Positions 7,831-16,862 of a stretch of DNA of 64,000 nt are shown one piece after another. The DNA lies in NCBI RefSeq assembly GCF_900086705.1, contig NZ_LT575483.1, positions 3,264,054 to 3,328,053 on the forward strand, given 5' to 3'. Every line of letters starts with the position of its first letter. Within the stretch, counting starts at the first letter, position 1. The translations under genes were made by a program, and so were the position numbers. This DNA is from Massilibacillus massiliensis (GTDB taxonomy: Bacteria; Bacillota; Negativicutes; FLKF01). The notes beneath the pieces were generated by a model. The model was not told where the DNA came from. It saw nothing but the letters and a program-made list of their open reading frames with translations, and did no database searches.

Positions 7831-10800
7831 GTGGCAAAATTTTTTATTGAAAGGCCGATATTTGCAATTGTAGTATCCATTATTATGGTGCTTCTAGGTG
7901 TTATATCCGCAGTGAATCTGCCAATTGCACAATATCCTCAAATACAACCGCCTACGGTTAGTGTTGCGACCAGCTACACTGGTGCAAGTGCCGATGTTGT
8001 GAATCAAACCGTAGCGCAGGTTATTGAACAACAGGTAAATGGTGTTCAAGGTATGGATTATATGAGCAGTAACAGTGATGACAGCGGACGTTATAGTCTA
8101 TCAGTTACTTTTTCATCAGATACAGATGGTGACATTGCCTCAGTAAAAACACAAAACAATGTGGCACAGGCAAATGCAAGCTTACCATCAGCTGTTCAAC
8201 AGGTTGGTATTACGACCAAAAAAGCATCTTCTGATATGGCCTATTTGGTATCGCTTTATTCACCAAATGGAACATATGATAATACATTTTTGAAAAATTA
8301 TGCGGATATCTATATTTTTGATGCGATGAAACGTGTTAAAGGTGTAGGGGATATCATGATTTTCGGCTCTGACTTTTCCATGCGTATTTGGTTGAATCCA
8401 GATAAAATGGCTGAGCTGAACGTGGCAATCTCTGATGTATCTTCAGCACTAAAAGAACAAAATATACAGGCACCGGCAGGTACGATTGGCCAAATGCCAG
8501 CAGCCTCAAATCAAGAATTTCAATATACCGGTAAAGTAAAAGGACGTCTTGTGACAGTCGAAGACTTTGAAAATGTCATCGTGCGTGCACAAAGCAATGG
8601 ATCTTTCATTTACCTAAAGGATATTGCTAGAGTTGAGACAGGCGCGAAGACGACCAACATCACAAGTAAAATGAATGATATGAATGCAGTTGCATTCGGT
8701 GTTCAACTTACAAATGATGCAAATGCATTGGAAACGGTTGACGCAGTTAAGGCAGTTTTAGCGGAAGCTAAGCAAAGTTTTCCTCCGGATATGCAGTTGG
8801 AGCCGATCGTAGATAATACGGAATATGTACGTGAATCCATCAGTGAAGTGGTACATACATTCGTAGAAGCATTAGTACTGGTTCTAATTGTAGTGTTCCT
8901 GTTCTTACAAAGCTGGCGGGCGACACTGATCCCAATGCTTGCGATCCCTGTATCCTTGATCGCGACGTTTGGTGCATTTACCTTGCTCGGTTTCTCCATT
9001 AATACATTGACTTTATTTGCTATGGTTTTGGCAATTGGGTTGGTCGTGGATGATGCGATTGTTGTTATTGAAGCAGTTGAACATAATATGCGTTATAAAG
9101 GGCTGAATCCAAAAGAAGCAACAAAGCTTGCGATGGATGAAGTTTCTGGGCCGGTTGTCGCAATTGCGTTCGTACTGGCTTGCGTATTTATTCCGGTTGC
9201 TTTCTTTAGTGGAATGACAGGGATTTTGTATAAGCAATTTGCGTTGACAATTGCAGTATCGATGGCATTATCGGCATTTGTTGCATTGTCTTTAACACCG
9301 GCACTTTGTGCGATGATGTTAAAACCGCATGATCCGAATGGTCATAAAGGCTGGCTCGGACGTTTCTTTGACCGGTTTAATGCTTGGTTTGAGAAAAACA
9401 CTGAAATTTATGGTGATATTGTTAAAACGGTTATTCACCATGCAAGATATGCATGTTTATTCTTAGCTGTTGTCGTGATTGGTACGGTTGCTTTATTTAA
9501 AGTCGTGCCGGCTACATTTGTTCCGGATGAGGATCAAGGGTTCTTTATTGCAGCGGTTTCCTTACCGGAAGGAACGAGTTTAAATAGGACACAGGAAACA
9601 ATAAAACAAGTTGCTGCTGCAATTCATCAACAGCCTGGCGTAAAAACAACCATGGAAATTAGCGGCTATGACTTATTATCCAGTTCGTCAAAATCTAATT
9701 CCGGTGTTATTTTCGCAGGATTAGAACCTTGGAGTAAACGGACGACACCAGAAACACAAATCAATGCCCAGCTCGGCATGTTGATGCAGAATACAGCTGG
9801 CATTATGAATGCAACGATTATACCGATTAATATGCCTGCACTTCCAGGGCTCGGTATGGTTGGTGGGTTCACCATGATGCTTCAGGATATGTCTGGTCAT
9901 ACAGATGGGGAATTAGATGAAATCACGAAAAAATTCGTTGCTGCTGCAAATCAGCGTCCTGAAATTGCAAAAGCTTACTCCACATTTAAAATAGATTCGC
10001 CAAATGTTGAATTTGAAGTGGATCGTGAAAAAGTAAAAAATCTTGGTGTAAATCTTGATGATGTATTTACAGCATTGCAAGTTAACTTTGGTGGTTCGCA
10101 AGTAAACGATTTTAACCGTTTTGGACGTACCTACAAAGTAGTTATGCAGGCGGACAGTGGTTTCCGTAATGAAGCTGATATGACACGCTTCTTATATGTA
10201 AAATCATCTTCAGGGACGATGGTACCTTTAGATACGTTATTGAAACCAAAAACAACGACTGCTGCGGCAAGTATTTCTCGTTTTAATGGTGCACGCAGCA
10301 TCCAAATTAACGGTTCGGCAGCACCGGGGTATAGTTCAGGGCAGGCTTTGACTGCGATGGAAGAAGTAGCAAAAGAAGTATTGCCTGACGGTTTCAAATA
10401 TGAATGGTCTGGACAGAGTCGTGAAGAAAGAAAAGCAGGCAGCAGTACAATGATTATCTTTGCCTTGGCAATTATTTTCGTGTTCTTATGTTTGGCTGCG
10501 CTTTATGAAAGCTGGACGGTACCTTATGCGGTTCTTCTTTGTGTACCAACAGGTATTTTCGGTGCGTTACTGGCCGAATATTCACGTGACCTGGCGAACA
10601 GTGTGTATATGCAGATTGGTCTGGTCATGTTGATTGGTTTGGCAGCGAAAAATGCCATTTTGATCGTTGAGTATGCAAAAGTCCGTGTGGATAGAGGTAT
10701 GGAACCGGTCGAGGCTGCGATCGAAGCAGCAAAACTTCGTCTTCGCCCAATTATCATGACATCGCTTGCTTTTATTATCGGTTGTTTACCACTTGCGCTT

Positions 10801-10986
10801 GCTACAGGCGCTGGAGCTGGTTCACGTAATGCGATGGGGACAGCGGTTGTCGGCGGAATGATCGCCGCAACCATTATGGGAATTTACTTGATTCCTGTCA
10901 TGTTTGTTGTGGTAGAAAAAATTTCGGATAAATTCGGTACGAGAAGAAGAAAAAAAGAACCGAAAAATGTAAATGAATTAATGTAA
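7831..10986 (+). CDS. RND multidrug efflux permease (AcrB/MexB, HAE1 type)
   Basis: 1051 residues, full length. Twelve membrane segments surround two large periplasmic loops. The proton-relay residues sit at the same numbers as in E. coli AcrB: D407 and D408 in AIGLVVDDAI, and K940 in IGLAAKNAIL. The FERP-like N-terminus is present (FIERPIFAIV). It exports drugs or amphiphiles by proton antiport. GTG start after AAGGGGG. No TolC-like outer-membrane factor follows, so the channel must be encoded elsewhere. A terminator at 11001-11033 ends the operon. Confidence 0.92.
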   Translation: MAKFFIERPIFAIVVSIIMVLLGVISAVNLPIAQYPQIQPPTVSVATSYTGASADVVNQTVAQVIEQQVNGVQGMDYMSSNSDDSGRYSLSVTFSSDTDGDIASVKTQNNVAQANASLPSAVQQVGITTKKASSDMAYLVSLYSPNGTYDNTFLKNYADIYIFDAMKRVKGVGDIMIFGSDFSMRIWLNPDKMAELNVAISDVSSALKEQNIQAPAGTIGQMPAASNQEFQYTGKVKGRLVTVEDFENVIVRAQSNGSFIYLKDIARVETGAKTTNITSKMNDMNAVAFGVQLTNDANALETVDAVKAVLAEAKQSFPPDMQLEPIVDNTEYVRESISEVVHTFVEALVLVLIVVFLFLQSWRATLIPMLAIPVSLIATFGAFTLLGFSINTLTLFAMVLAIGLVVDDAIVVIEAVEHNMRYKGLNPKEATKLAMDEVSGPVVAIAFVLACVFIPVAFFSGMTGILYKQFALTIAVSMALSAFVALSLTPALCAMMLKPHDPNGHKGWLGRFFDRFNAWFEKNTEIYGDIVKTVIHHARYACLFLAVVVIGTVALFKVVPATFVPDEDQGFFIAAVSLPEGTSLNRTQETIKQVAAAIHQQPGVKTTMEISGYDLLSSSSKSNSGVIFAGLEPWSKRTTPETQINAQLGMLMQNTAGIMNATIIPINMPALPGLGMVGGFTMMLQDMSGHTDGELDEITKKFVAAANQRPEIAKAYSTFKIDSPNVEFEVDREKVKNLGVNLDDVFTALQVNFGGSQVNDFNRFGRTYKVVMQADSGFRNEADMTRFLYVKSSSGTMVPLDTLLKPKTTTAAASISRFNGARSIQINGSAAPGYSSGQALTAMEEVAKEVLPDGFKYEWSGQSREERKAGSSTMIIFALAIIFVFLCLAALYESWTVPYAVLLCVPTGIFGALLAEYSRDLANSVYMQIGLVMLIGLAAKNAILIVEYAKVRVDRGMEPVEAAIEAAKLRLRPIIMTSLAFIIGCLPLALATGAGAGSRNAMGTAVVGGMIAATIMGIYLIPVMFVVVEKISDKFGTRRRKKEPKNVNELM

Positions 10987-11000
10987 AATGAATTACAATA

Positions 11001-11033
11001 ATAGGAGTGTCGCATTCAATGTGACACTCCTAT
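11001..11033 (+). terminator. Terminator of the RND operon
   Basis: ATAGGAGTGTC (11001-11011) pairs with GACACTCCTAT (11023-11033). The inner TGTCGCATT sequence recurs in other hairpins at 16707, 25479, 33031 and 33265. Confidence 0.7.
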
Positions 11034-11219
11034 CCTTTGCATAGATAGCCTTTTTGTCCTGTGTGTGCCAAGGAGAGAAGGACACCGATGCGTCTTGTAA
11101 TTCACGTAGCGTTTTATAAATAAAATCTTAGTGCAATAACGCTATAATTTCTAGTTATTTCTAGCTGAATATTATATAATAAAAGATACATCATAAAATT
11201 TTAGGAGGCGATTGAGAAG

Positions 11220-11762
11220 ATGAAAAAATATCTTTTTACAACAGTTCGTATAATGACTGCAGTTGTATTGTTTGCTGCAGCAATTATAATTATGCCAAAG
11301 ACAACAGAAGCTGCCGCTTATACGTATACCAATGATACATATGGTTTTTCGATTCAATGTCCAACTGAACCGATTGGCGTTCTAGATTTAGCTAGACAGC
11401 CAGGCGGGAATAAAGGTGTCATGCTTGTTTTTGAAAATCAAGGCATGGACGTGACTTGTGGATGGATTGTTATGACGGATGCCTTTAAGGATGAAAACAT
11501 TCCTGATTTATCGAAATTGACGAAAGAGCAGGCAGATGAAGTATTAAAGGCAGTTGTAGCGGAAAATGGAATAGCGGCAATTGTAGCAGTCGAGGAAAAT
11601 CCAGCGATTTATACAATTGCAAAAACAGAAGATATGGCGAAAACTTATATCAGAGGGAAAAATGGTCAACATTATGTAGTAGCGCTGACAGCAGATAAAA
11701 ATATTTTTAAAGAGCGGCTTCATGCTTATCAAGAAGGATTATTGACTTTTAAAACAAAATAA
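11220..11762 (+). CDS. Secreted protein of unknown function
   Basis: 180 residues with a signal peptide (about 1-31, cleavage after TEA). The mature domain begins YTNDTYGFSIQCP, resembling small exported proteins that start with a Y..YGFS(I/F) strand (PsbP/DUF1795-like), but that resemblance is weak. One cysteine is near the mature start and one in VTCGW. AGGAGG lies 11 bases before the ATG. Stand-alone gene with a terminator at 11779-11818. Likely periplasmic. Confidence 0.6.
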   Translation: MKKYLFTTVRIMTAVVLFAAAIIIMPKTTEAAAYTYTNDTYGFSIQCPTEPIGVLDLARQPGGNKGVMLVFENQGMDVTCGWIVMTDAFKDENIPDLSKLTKEQADEVLKAVVAENGIAAIVAVEENPAIYTIAKTEDMAKTYIRGKNGQHYVVALTADKNIFKERLHAYQEGLLTFKTK

Positions 11763-11778
11763 AGATAGCATGTAATCT

Positions 11779-11818
11779 AAAAACTACCAAGGTTGATATA
11801 AAAACTTTGGTAGTTTTT
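11779..11818 (+). terminator. Intrinsic terminator
   Basis: Arms AAAAACTACCAA (11779-11790) and TTGGTAGTTTTT (11807-11818) with a T run. Confidence 0.75.
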
Positions 11819-11926
11819 TATTGTGTTTTACGTCATTGCTTCATGGACAAAGAAGAAGTTATAGCATAAAATAGATGATATCTTTTGTAATTTTATATTT
11901 GACAATTCATAGTAAAGGGTGATGAG

Positions 11927-13906
11927 ATGAATTTAAAGACGAAAATGCTGGTCATGATTTTGATTCCAGTCATAGTTCTAGTGAGCTTATTAAGCTTATA
12001 CGGATACTATACCTCTAAAAGTCAACTGGAGGGACAAATTTTAGAAACCAATCGAAACATGATGCATTCTTATAGTGAGCAATTAAATAATGAACTGAGA
12101 CAAGAAGAGAGCCAAATCAAGCATCTGGCAGTCATGATAGGACAACAAAATTTAACGCTGGATGAAATTCAGAATTTAGCTCGTCTGACCAAAGAAGGGG
12201 CGAATAAAACAACACTCAACGTTTTTGTCGGCTTAGAAAATGGTACATATGTGAATAGTCAGCCGTATGATCTTCCCGCTGATTTCGATCCACGTCTGCG
12301 TGGGTGGTATCAAGGCAGTATAAAAGGAGATAAGCCATTTTATACGGAAGTCTATAAAGGTGCTGATGGCAATACAGTCGTAAGTATTGGACAGCGTATC
12401 GTGTCTAGTGATGGAAAAGTTAAAGGCGCTATTTGCAATGATGTGAATTTGGATGAGCTATTGAAGAAAGTACAAAGTTTAAAAGTTGGAAATTCCGGGT
12501 ATGCATTTTTAGTAGCGAAGGACGGCTCCTTTATTACACATCCTAAATTTAAGAATGAAGATAATATAAAGAAGGTTGATAATGCTGCATTAGCTGGTTT
12601 TTTTGAACAAGTTTCAAAAGGGGAAGATGTAGTAGAAAATGTGGAATTTGAAGGAATAGAGAAAATCATCGGTGGAGTACCCGTGGGAAATAGTGGCTGG
12701 GTTCTTGGCATTGCAATGGATTATAATGAAATGTTTGCCGGAATTCGTACGATGGCAATTGTTTTTGCAATTGCAACATGTGTGATCGCATTATTGCTTG
12801 GTGGTATTATTTTAGGTGTTATTTTAAAAATTACAAATGCAATGCAAGCGATGACAAAATTATCGGAGAACCTTGCCCAAGGTGATTTTAGAGAAGCAGA
12901 AAATCAGTTAACAAGCAGTAATGATGAAATTGGCAGATTGGGCGATTCGTTGCTCAAAATGCGTACTACCTTAAGATCATTGCTCAAACAAGTAAGTCAT
13001 TCGGCGGAACAAGTGGCTGCTGCCAGTGAGGAATTGACTGCAAGTACGGAACAGTCGGCGCAAGTAGCGCAGCAAGTCGCTATTTCCATTACAAATGTGG
13101 CAGAGGGGGCTGATCATCAGGTACTCGCGATTGACACTGTAACAAACGAAGTGCAAGGCATAGATAAAAATATTCGTGAATTGATCAGCAATGCTGACCA
13201 AGTGCTCATGCAAGCGGCTGGTGCAGAAGAAAAAGCTAAGTTAGGAAATCAAGCCGTTGTAGATGCAGCACAGCAAATGAATCATATCGAATCTGTTGTG
13301 GGATTATCGGCAAACGTAGTTGAATCGCTAGGGGAGCGTTCGAAAGAAATTGGTACGATTGTAGATACGATTTCTGGGATTGCAGGACAAACAAATTTAT
13401 TAGCGTTAAATGCGGCAATTGAAGCCGCACGAGCCGGAGAGCAAGGAAAGGGCTTTGCTGTTGTAGCGGAAGAAGTAAGAAAGCTTGCTGAACAGTCACA
13501 AGAAGCGGCAAAACATATCGCAGCGCTTATTCACAAGATTCAGGAGGATACAGCGCAAGCGGTCGATGCGATGCAAAGTGGTACCGATGAAGTAAAACGC
13601 GGTACCGAAATCGTAAACCATACTGGAAGTATCTTTAAAGAAATTAATGAAATGGTTGTATTGGTAAATGAGAAGGCAAAATTAGCGCAGAATTCTGTTG
13701 AAAAAATCGTCAATGGAGTTATGCAGATTGATGAATCCACTAAAAATATTCATCAGGTTAGCAGATCTACCTCAGAAGAGGCACAAAGTGTATCTGCTGC
13801 CACGGAAGAACAATCCGCTTCCGTTCACGAAATGTCTACAGCCAGTCAGTCTTTGGCAAATCTAGCACAAGAATTGCAAAATGAAGTGAATCGATTTAAA
13901 GTTTAG
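11927..13906 (+). CDS. Methyl-accepting chemotaxis protein with dCache sensor
   Basis: 659 residues. A membrane segment at about 8-28 is followed by a large extracytoplasmic region (about 30-275) with dCache features ([39 protein letters not shown]). A second membrane segment lies at about 277-300, followed by a HAMP linker and a long signalling coiled coil. The signalling tip contains [20 protein letters not shown]. The dCache fold often binds amino acids or small organic acids; the ligand is unknown. No che genes are in the window. Terminated by the hairpin at 13919-13950. Confidence 0.9.
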   Translation: MNLKTKMLVMILIPVIVLVSLLSLYGYYTSKSQLEGQILETNRNMMHSYSEQLNNELRQEESQIKHLAVMIGQQNLTLDEIQNLARLTKEGANKTTLNVFVGLENGTYVNSQPYDLPADFDPRLRGWYQGSIKGDKPFYTEVYKGADGNTVVSIGQRIVSSDGKVKGAICNDVNLDELLKKVQSLKVGNSGYAFLVAKDGSFITHPKFKNEDNIKKVDNAALAGFFEQVSKGEDVVENVEFEGIEKIIGGVPVGNSGWVLGIAMDYNEMFAGIRTMAIVFAIATCVIALLLGGIILGVILKITNAMQAMTKLSENLAQGDFREAENQLTSSNDEIGRLGDSLLKMRTTLRSLLKQVSHSAEQVAAASEELTASTEQSAQVAQQVAISITNVAEGADHQVLAIDTVTNEVQGIDKNIRELISNADQVLMQAAGAEEKAKLGNQAVVDAAQQMNHIESVVGLSANVVESLGERSKEIGTIVDTISGIAGQTNLLALNAAIEAARAGEQGKGFAVVAEEVRKLAEQSQEAAKHIAALIHKIQEDTAQAVDAMQSGTDEVKRGTEIVNHTGSIFKEINEMVVLVNEKAKLAQNSVEKIVNGVMQIDESTKNIHQVSRSTSEEAQSVSAATEEQSASVHEMSTASQSLANLAQELQNEVNRFKV

Positions 13907-13918
13907 CTGAGAACGAAA

Positions 13919-13950
13919 AAGGCCTGCCGCAGTAAAATGCGGCAGGCCTT
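13919..13950. terminator. Terminator of the chemoreceptor gene
   Basis: AAGGCCTGCCGCA (13919-13931) and TGCGGCAGGCCTT (13938-13950) form a perfect GC-rich 13-bp stem. Confidence 0.85.
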
Positions 13951-14013
13951 CGACTTTTAAACAAACTAAAATAATTATATCGATAGATCAGGAAATCGCA
14001 AAATCGGTTCCTC

Positions 14014-14037
14014 TTATAAACGAGTACGAAGATAGGT
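14014..14037 (-). repeat. Fragment of the dispersed palindromic repeat family (copy D)
   Basis: This piece is the reverse complement, with one mismatch, of the conserved 3' end seen at 26299, 32942 and 16808 (core CGTACTAGTTTATAAG). It lies just beyond the stop of the small membrane protein gene. Confidence 0.6.
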
Positions 14038-14046
14038 TTTATATAA

Positions 14047-14286
14047 CTACATAAAGAAATTAATAAAAAGTGCAGCCAAAAGAGAAATTGCAGCAAGGGT
14101 GTTCAGGATCATCATGATGGGTTTGTTGACTTTTATCAGATTGAAAATATTGGTACAAAAGAAAGCACTAGCTAAAAAGAGATTTATATAAAGTTCATTC
14201 GTTGATAAAATTTGTGCATTTAACATGGAATAGATGACTAAAAAGAGTGCAAAGCCTAACATAATTACGGATACGCGTCTTAGCAT
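14047..14286 (-). CDS. Small two-segment membrane protein, unknown
   Basis: 79 residues with hydrophobic spans at about 5-22, 32-48 and 56-76. AGGAGG lies 9 bases before the ATG on the minus strand, supporting translation. No recognised domain. It sits alone between the chemoreceptor and htpG. Confidence 0.55.
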   Translation of the reverse strand: MLRRVSVIMLGFALFLVIYSMLNAQILSTNELYINLFLASAFFCTNIFNLIKVNKPIMMILNTLAAISLLAALFINFFM

Positions 14287-14496
14287 TGTAAAATCCTCCT
14301 GCGTGTAAGGTAGTTTTTAGATTAAACTTACTTCGTATGATTCATTATAACATAACAATGTGGAGCATGTGTTTTGTTACAAGTGTAGATCCGTATAATT
14401 TGATGAAAAAGATAGAAAAAACAAGTAGTTTTTCCGTGTTTTTGTCTTGTATTATTTAGAATCTCGTAAAATTTATATAAAAAAACTTTATAGATA

Positions 14497-14525
14497 TTGA
14501 TTTAAATACAAATTCGCGGTATTAT
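14497..14525 (+). promoter_or_regulatory. Promoter of htpG
   Basis: TTGATT (14497-14502), 17 bp, TATTAT (14520-14525). Predicted start of transcription is near 14532, just ahead of the CIRCE element. Confidence 0.65.
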
Positions 14526-14536
14526 TATCAATAGAG

Positions 14537-14563
14537 TTAGCACTCAAGACAGTAGAGTGCTAA
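14537..14563. promoter_or_regulatory. CIRCE operator (HrcA binding site)
   Basis: TTAGCACTC (14537-14545), nine bases, GAGTGCTAA (14555-14563): an exact match to the CIRCE consensus. HrcA represses heat-shock genes through this element. It implies HrcA control of htpG. Confidence 0.95.
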
Positions 14564-14595
14564 CAATGAAATATAATAGCAAAGGGGTTTATACA

Positions 14596-16533
14596 ATGGC
14601 GAAAGAAATGCGCGAGTTTCAAGCAGAAACCAAACAGTTATTGGACCTGATGGTTCATTCTATTTATACGAATCGGGAAATATTTTTACGTGAGTTAGTA
14701 TCAAATGCATCAGATGCAATTGATAAAATTCGTTTCGAATCACTTACCAATCAAGCGTTATTAGAAGGTAATTCTAATTATGAGATATTCTTGGTTCCGG
14801 ATGAAGAAAGCCATACGTTGACGATTTCTGATAACGGGATCGGTATGACGTATGATGAGGTTGTTGAAAACATCGGGACGATTGCCAAATCTGGCACAAA
14901 AGCATTTCTTGAGAGATTAAAAGAAGAAAAAGAATCTGCTTCTGATAAAGATCTGATTGGACAGTTTGGTGTTGGTTTTTATTCGGCGTTTATGGTCGCA
15001 GAAAAAGTAACTTTGATTACACGTAAAGCCGGTGAATCAAAAGCTGTAAAATGGGAGTCTACAGGTGATGGCAGCTATAGTATTGAGGAAGTTGAAAAGG
15101 CAGAACGCGGAACGACGATTACTTTAACGATGCTGCCAGAGTATTATGGGGATAAAGCAGAAGAAAATTTCTTACAAACTTATACATTGGAAAGTCTAAT
15201 AAAAAAATATTCTGACTATGTACGTTTCCCAATTAAAATGAACTTTGAGATTGAAGAAGAACAAAAAGATGAAGAAGGTAAACCGATTGAAGGTGCGGAA
15301 AAAATAAAGCGCAATGAAATCCGTACATTAAATTCGATGAAACCGCTTTGGACAAAGAATAAAAGTGATATCAAATCAGAAGAATACCACGAATTCTATA
15401 AAAATCTTTTCCACGAATGGGAAGATCCTATGGAAGTGATTCACTCCAAAGTTGAGGGTACAGTAGAATATACGAGCTTATTATTTATACCGACCCATGC
15501 GCCGTATAATCTCTATCATGCCGAATACAATGGAGGGATTCAGCTTTACTCTCGCCATGTATTTATCATGGAAAAATGTCAAGAGTTATTACCGGATTAC
15601 TTAAGATTCGTTCGTGGGTTAGTTGATTCACCAGATTTTTCTTTAAATATTTCCAGAGAACTGTTGCAACAAAGTCGTGAATTAAAATTGATTGGGAAAA
15701 ATCTTGAAAAGAATGTTTTAAAAACTTTAGATAGAATGCTGAATAAAGACCGTGAGAAATATGAAAAATTCTGGGGTGAATTTGGCAAATCTCTCAAAAT
15801 TGGCGTTTATACAAATCCGCAGGATAATGCAAAATTGAAAGATTTATTGTTGTTTGCTTCCTCTAAAGAAGGTGCGAAGCTGATAACTTTGAAAGAATAT
15901 GTAGAACGTATGCCGGAAAGTCAAAAAGTAATTTATTATGCAACTGGTAAAGATACTGCTACAATTGATCGTTTGCCGCAGATGGAATTGCTGCGTGAAA
16001 AAGGAATTGAAGTATTATATCTGTTAGACAATGTAGATGAATTTGCGATTGAAGCATTGCGTGAATATAGTGATAAGAAATTCCATTCAGTAAGTCGTGG
16101 AGATTTAGATTTAGACGATGTAGAGTCACAAGAAGTGAAAAAAGAAACTGAAAATATCGCTAAAGATAATGAAAGCTTGATCAAGGCAATCAAGGAAACT
16201 TTGGAGAATAAAATTGCGGATGTAAAAATCAGTAATCGTTTAAAATCCAGCGCGGTATGTTTAGTTAGTGATAATAGTGGCATCAGTTTATCAATGGAAC
16301 AAGTTTTTGCTGAAGCAAACAATCCGATGTTCAAAGCACGTCGCATTTTAGAAATTAATCCACATCATGAATTGTTTGAAAGATTGAAAACGATCTTTAC
16401 ACAAGATGCCGGATCGGATATTTTTAAAGATTATTGTGATTTACTTTATACGCAGGCTTTATTGATTGAAGGAATATTGCCGGAGGATCCTATTGGTTTT
16501 GCGAACAAAGTTGCAAAATTAATGGCAAAATAA
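14596..16533 (+). CDS. htpG: Chaperone HtpG (Hsp90)
   Basis: 645 residues from the ATG at 14596, preceded by AAAGGGG; an in-frame ATG at 14557 overlaps the CIRCE element and is rejected. The GHKL ATPase motifs are clear: ELVSNASDAIDK, DNGIGM, GQFGVGFYSAFMVA. The middle domain holds LYSRHVFI and NISRELLQQ. It is an ATP-dependent dimeric cytosolic chaperone. CIRCE control differs from B. subtilis, where htpG is not in the HrcA regulon, but similar arrangements occur in other bacteria. Confidence 0.97.
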   Translation: MAKEMREFQAETKQLLDLMVHSIYTNREIFLRELVSNASDAIDKIRFESLTNQALLEGNSNYEIFLVPDEESHTLTISDNGIGMTYDEVVENIGTIAKSGTKAFLERLKEEKESASDKDLIGQFGVGFYSAFMVAEKVTLITRKAGESKAVKWESTGDGSYSIEEVEKAERGTTITLTMLPEYYGDKAEENFLQTYTLESLIKKYSDYVRFPIKMNFEIEEEQKDEEGKPIEGAEKIKRNEIRTLNSMKPLWTKNKSDIKSEEYHEFYKNLFHEWEDPMEVIHSKVEGTVEYTSLLFIPTHAPYNLYHAEYNGGIQLYSRHVFIMEKCQELLPDYLRFVRGLVDSPDFSLNISRELLQQSRELKLIGKNLEKNVLKTLDRMLNKDREKYEKFWGEFGKSLKIGVYTNPQDNAKLKDLLLFASSKEGAKLITLKEYVERMPESQKVIYYATGKDTATIDRLPQMELLREKGIEVLYLLDNVDEFAIEALREYSDKKFHSVSRGDLDLDDVESQEVKKETENIAKDNESLIKAIKETLENKIADVKISNRLKSSAVCLVSDNSGISLSMEQVFAEANNPMFKARRILEINPHHELFERLKTIFTQDAGSDIFKDYCDLLYTQALLIEGILPEDPIGFANKVAKLMAK

Positions 16534-16623
16534 AATAGAAATTCTATCGATTTCAAAGAATTTTCAAAGAATGTTATTGCATAATAATAAATGTAGAGTA
16601 ACTCATTTATTTCACACGCACTT

Positions 16624-16663
16624 CTAACCTACATATGGTTAGCGAGGACAACCTTAGTTGTCC
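16624..16663 (+). other. Two adjacent hairpins downstream of htpG
   Basis: CTAACC (16624-16629) pairs with GGTTAG (16637-16642), and GGACAAC (16646-16652) with GTTGTCC (16657-16663). An A/C-rich single-stranded tail follows to about 16695. It may be part of the htpG 3' UTR or a small RNA. Confidence 0.3.
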
Positions 16664-16706
16664 CCAAAAACGCAACAACATCACACACCCAATTTTTCTT
16701 ATTCAG

Positions 16707-16739
16707 AAGGAATGTCGCATTTTTAATGCGACATTCCTT
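16707..16739 (+). terminator. Terminator of htpG
   Basis: AAGGAATGTCGCATT (16707-16721) pairs perfectly with AATGCGACATTCCTT (16725-16739), followed by TTTCTTTTT. Confidence 0.85.
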
Positions 16740-16750
16740 TCTTTTTATAG

Positions 16751-16834
16751 ATAAACTAGTACGAAGATAGGCCGCGGATCGGTGAGAACTTCTCACTAAC
16801 CAACAGCCTATCTTCGTACTAGTTTATAAGTGGA
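16751..16834. repeat. Palindromic repeat, copy C
   Basis: Perfect 22-bp arms (16751-16772 and 16806-16827) enclose a smaller GGTGAGA/TCTCAC hairpin. Each arm equals the conserved end of the larger repeats at 26155 and 32800, as if two copies of that end had met head-to-head. It separates htpG from the convergent sensor-kinase gene. Confidence 0.8.
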
Positions 16835-16862
16835 GCAGATGCTAATGTTGGGGATAGAAATT

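Noticed and set aside
11089..11124. 11-codon frame starting ATGCGTCTTGTA with a possible AAGGAG upstream
   Set aside because: Very short, spacing ambiguous, and no supporting promoter or conserved feature.
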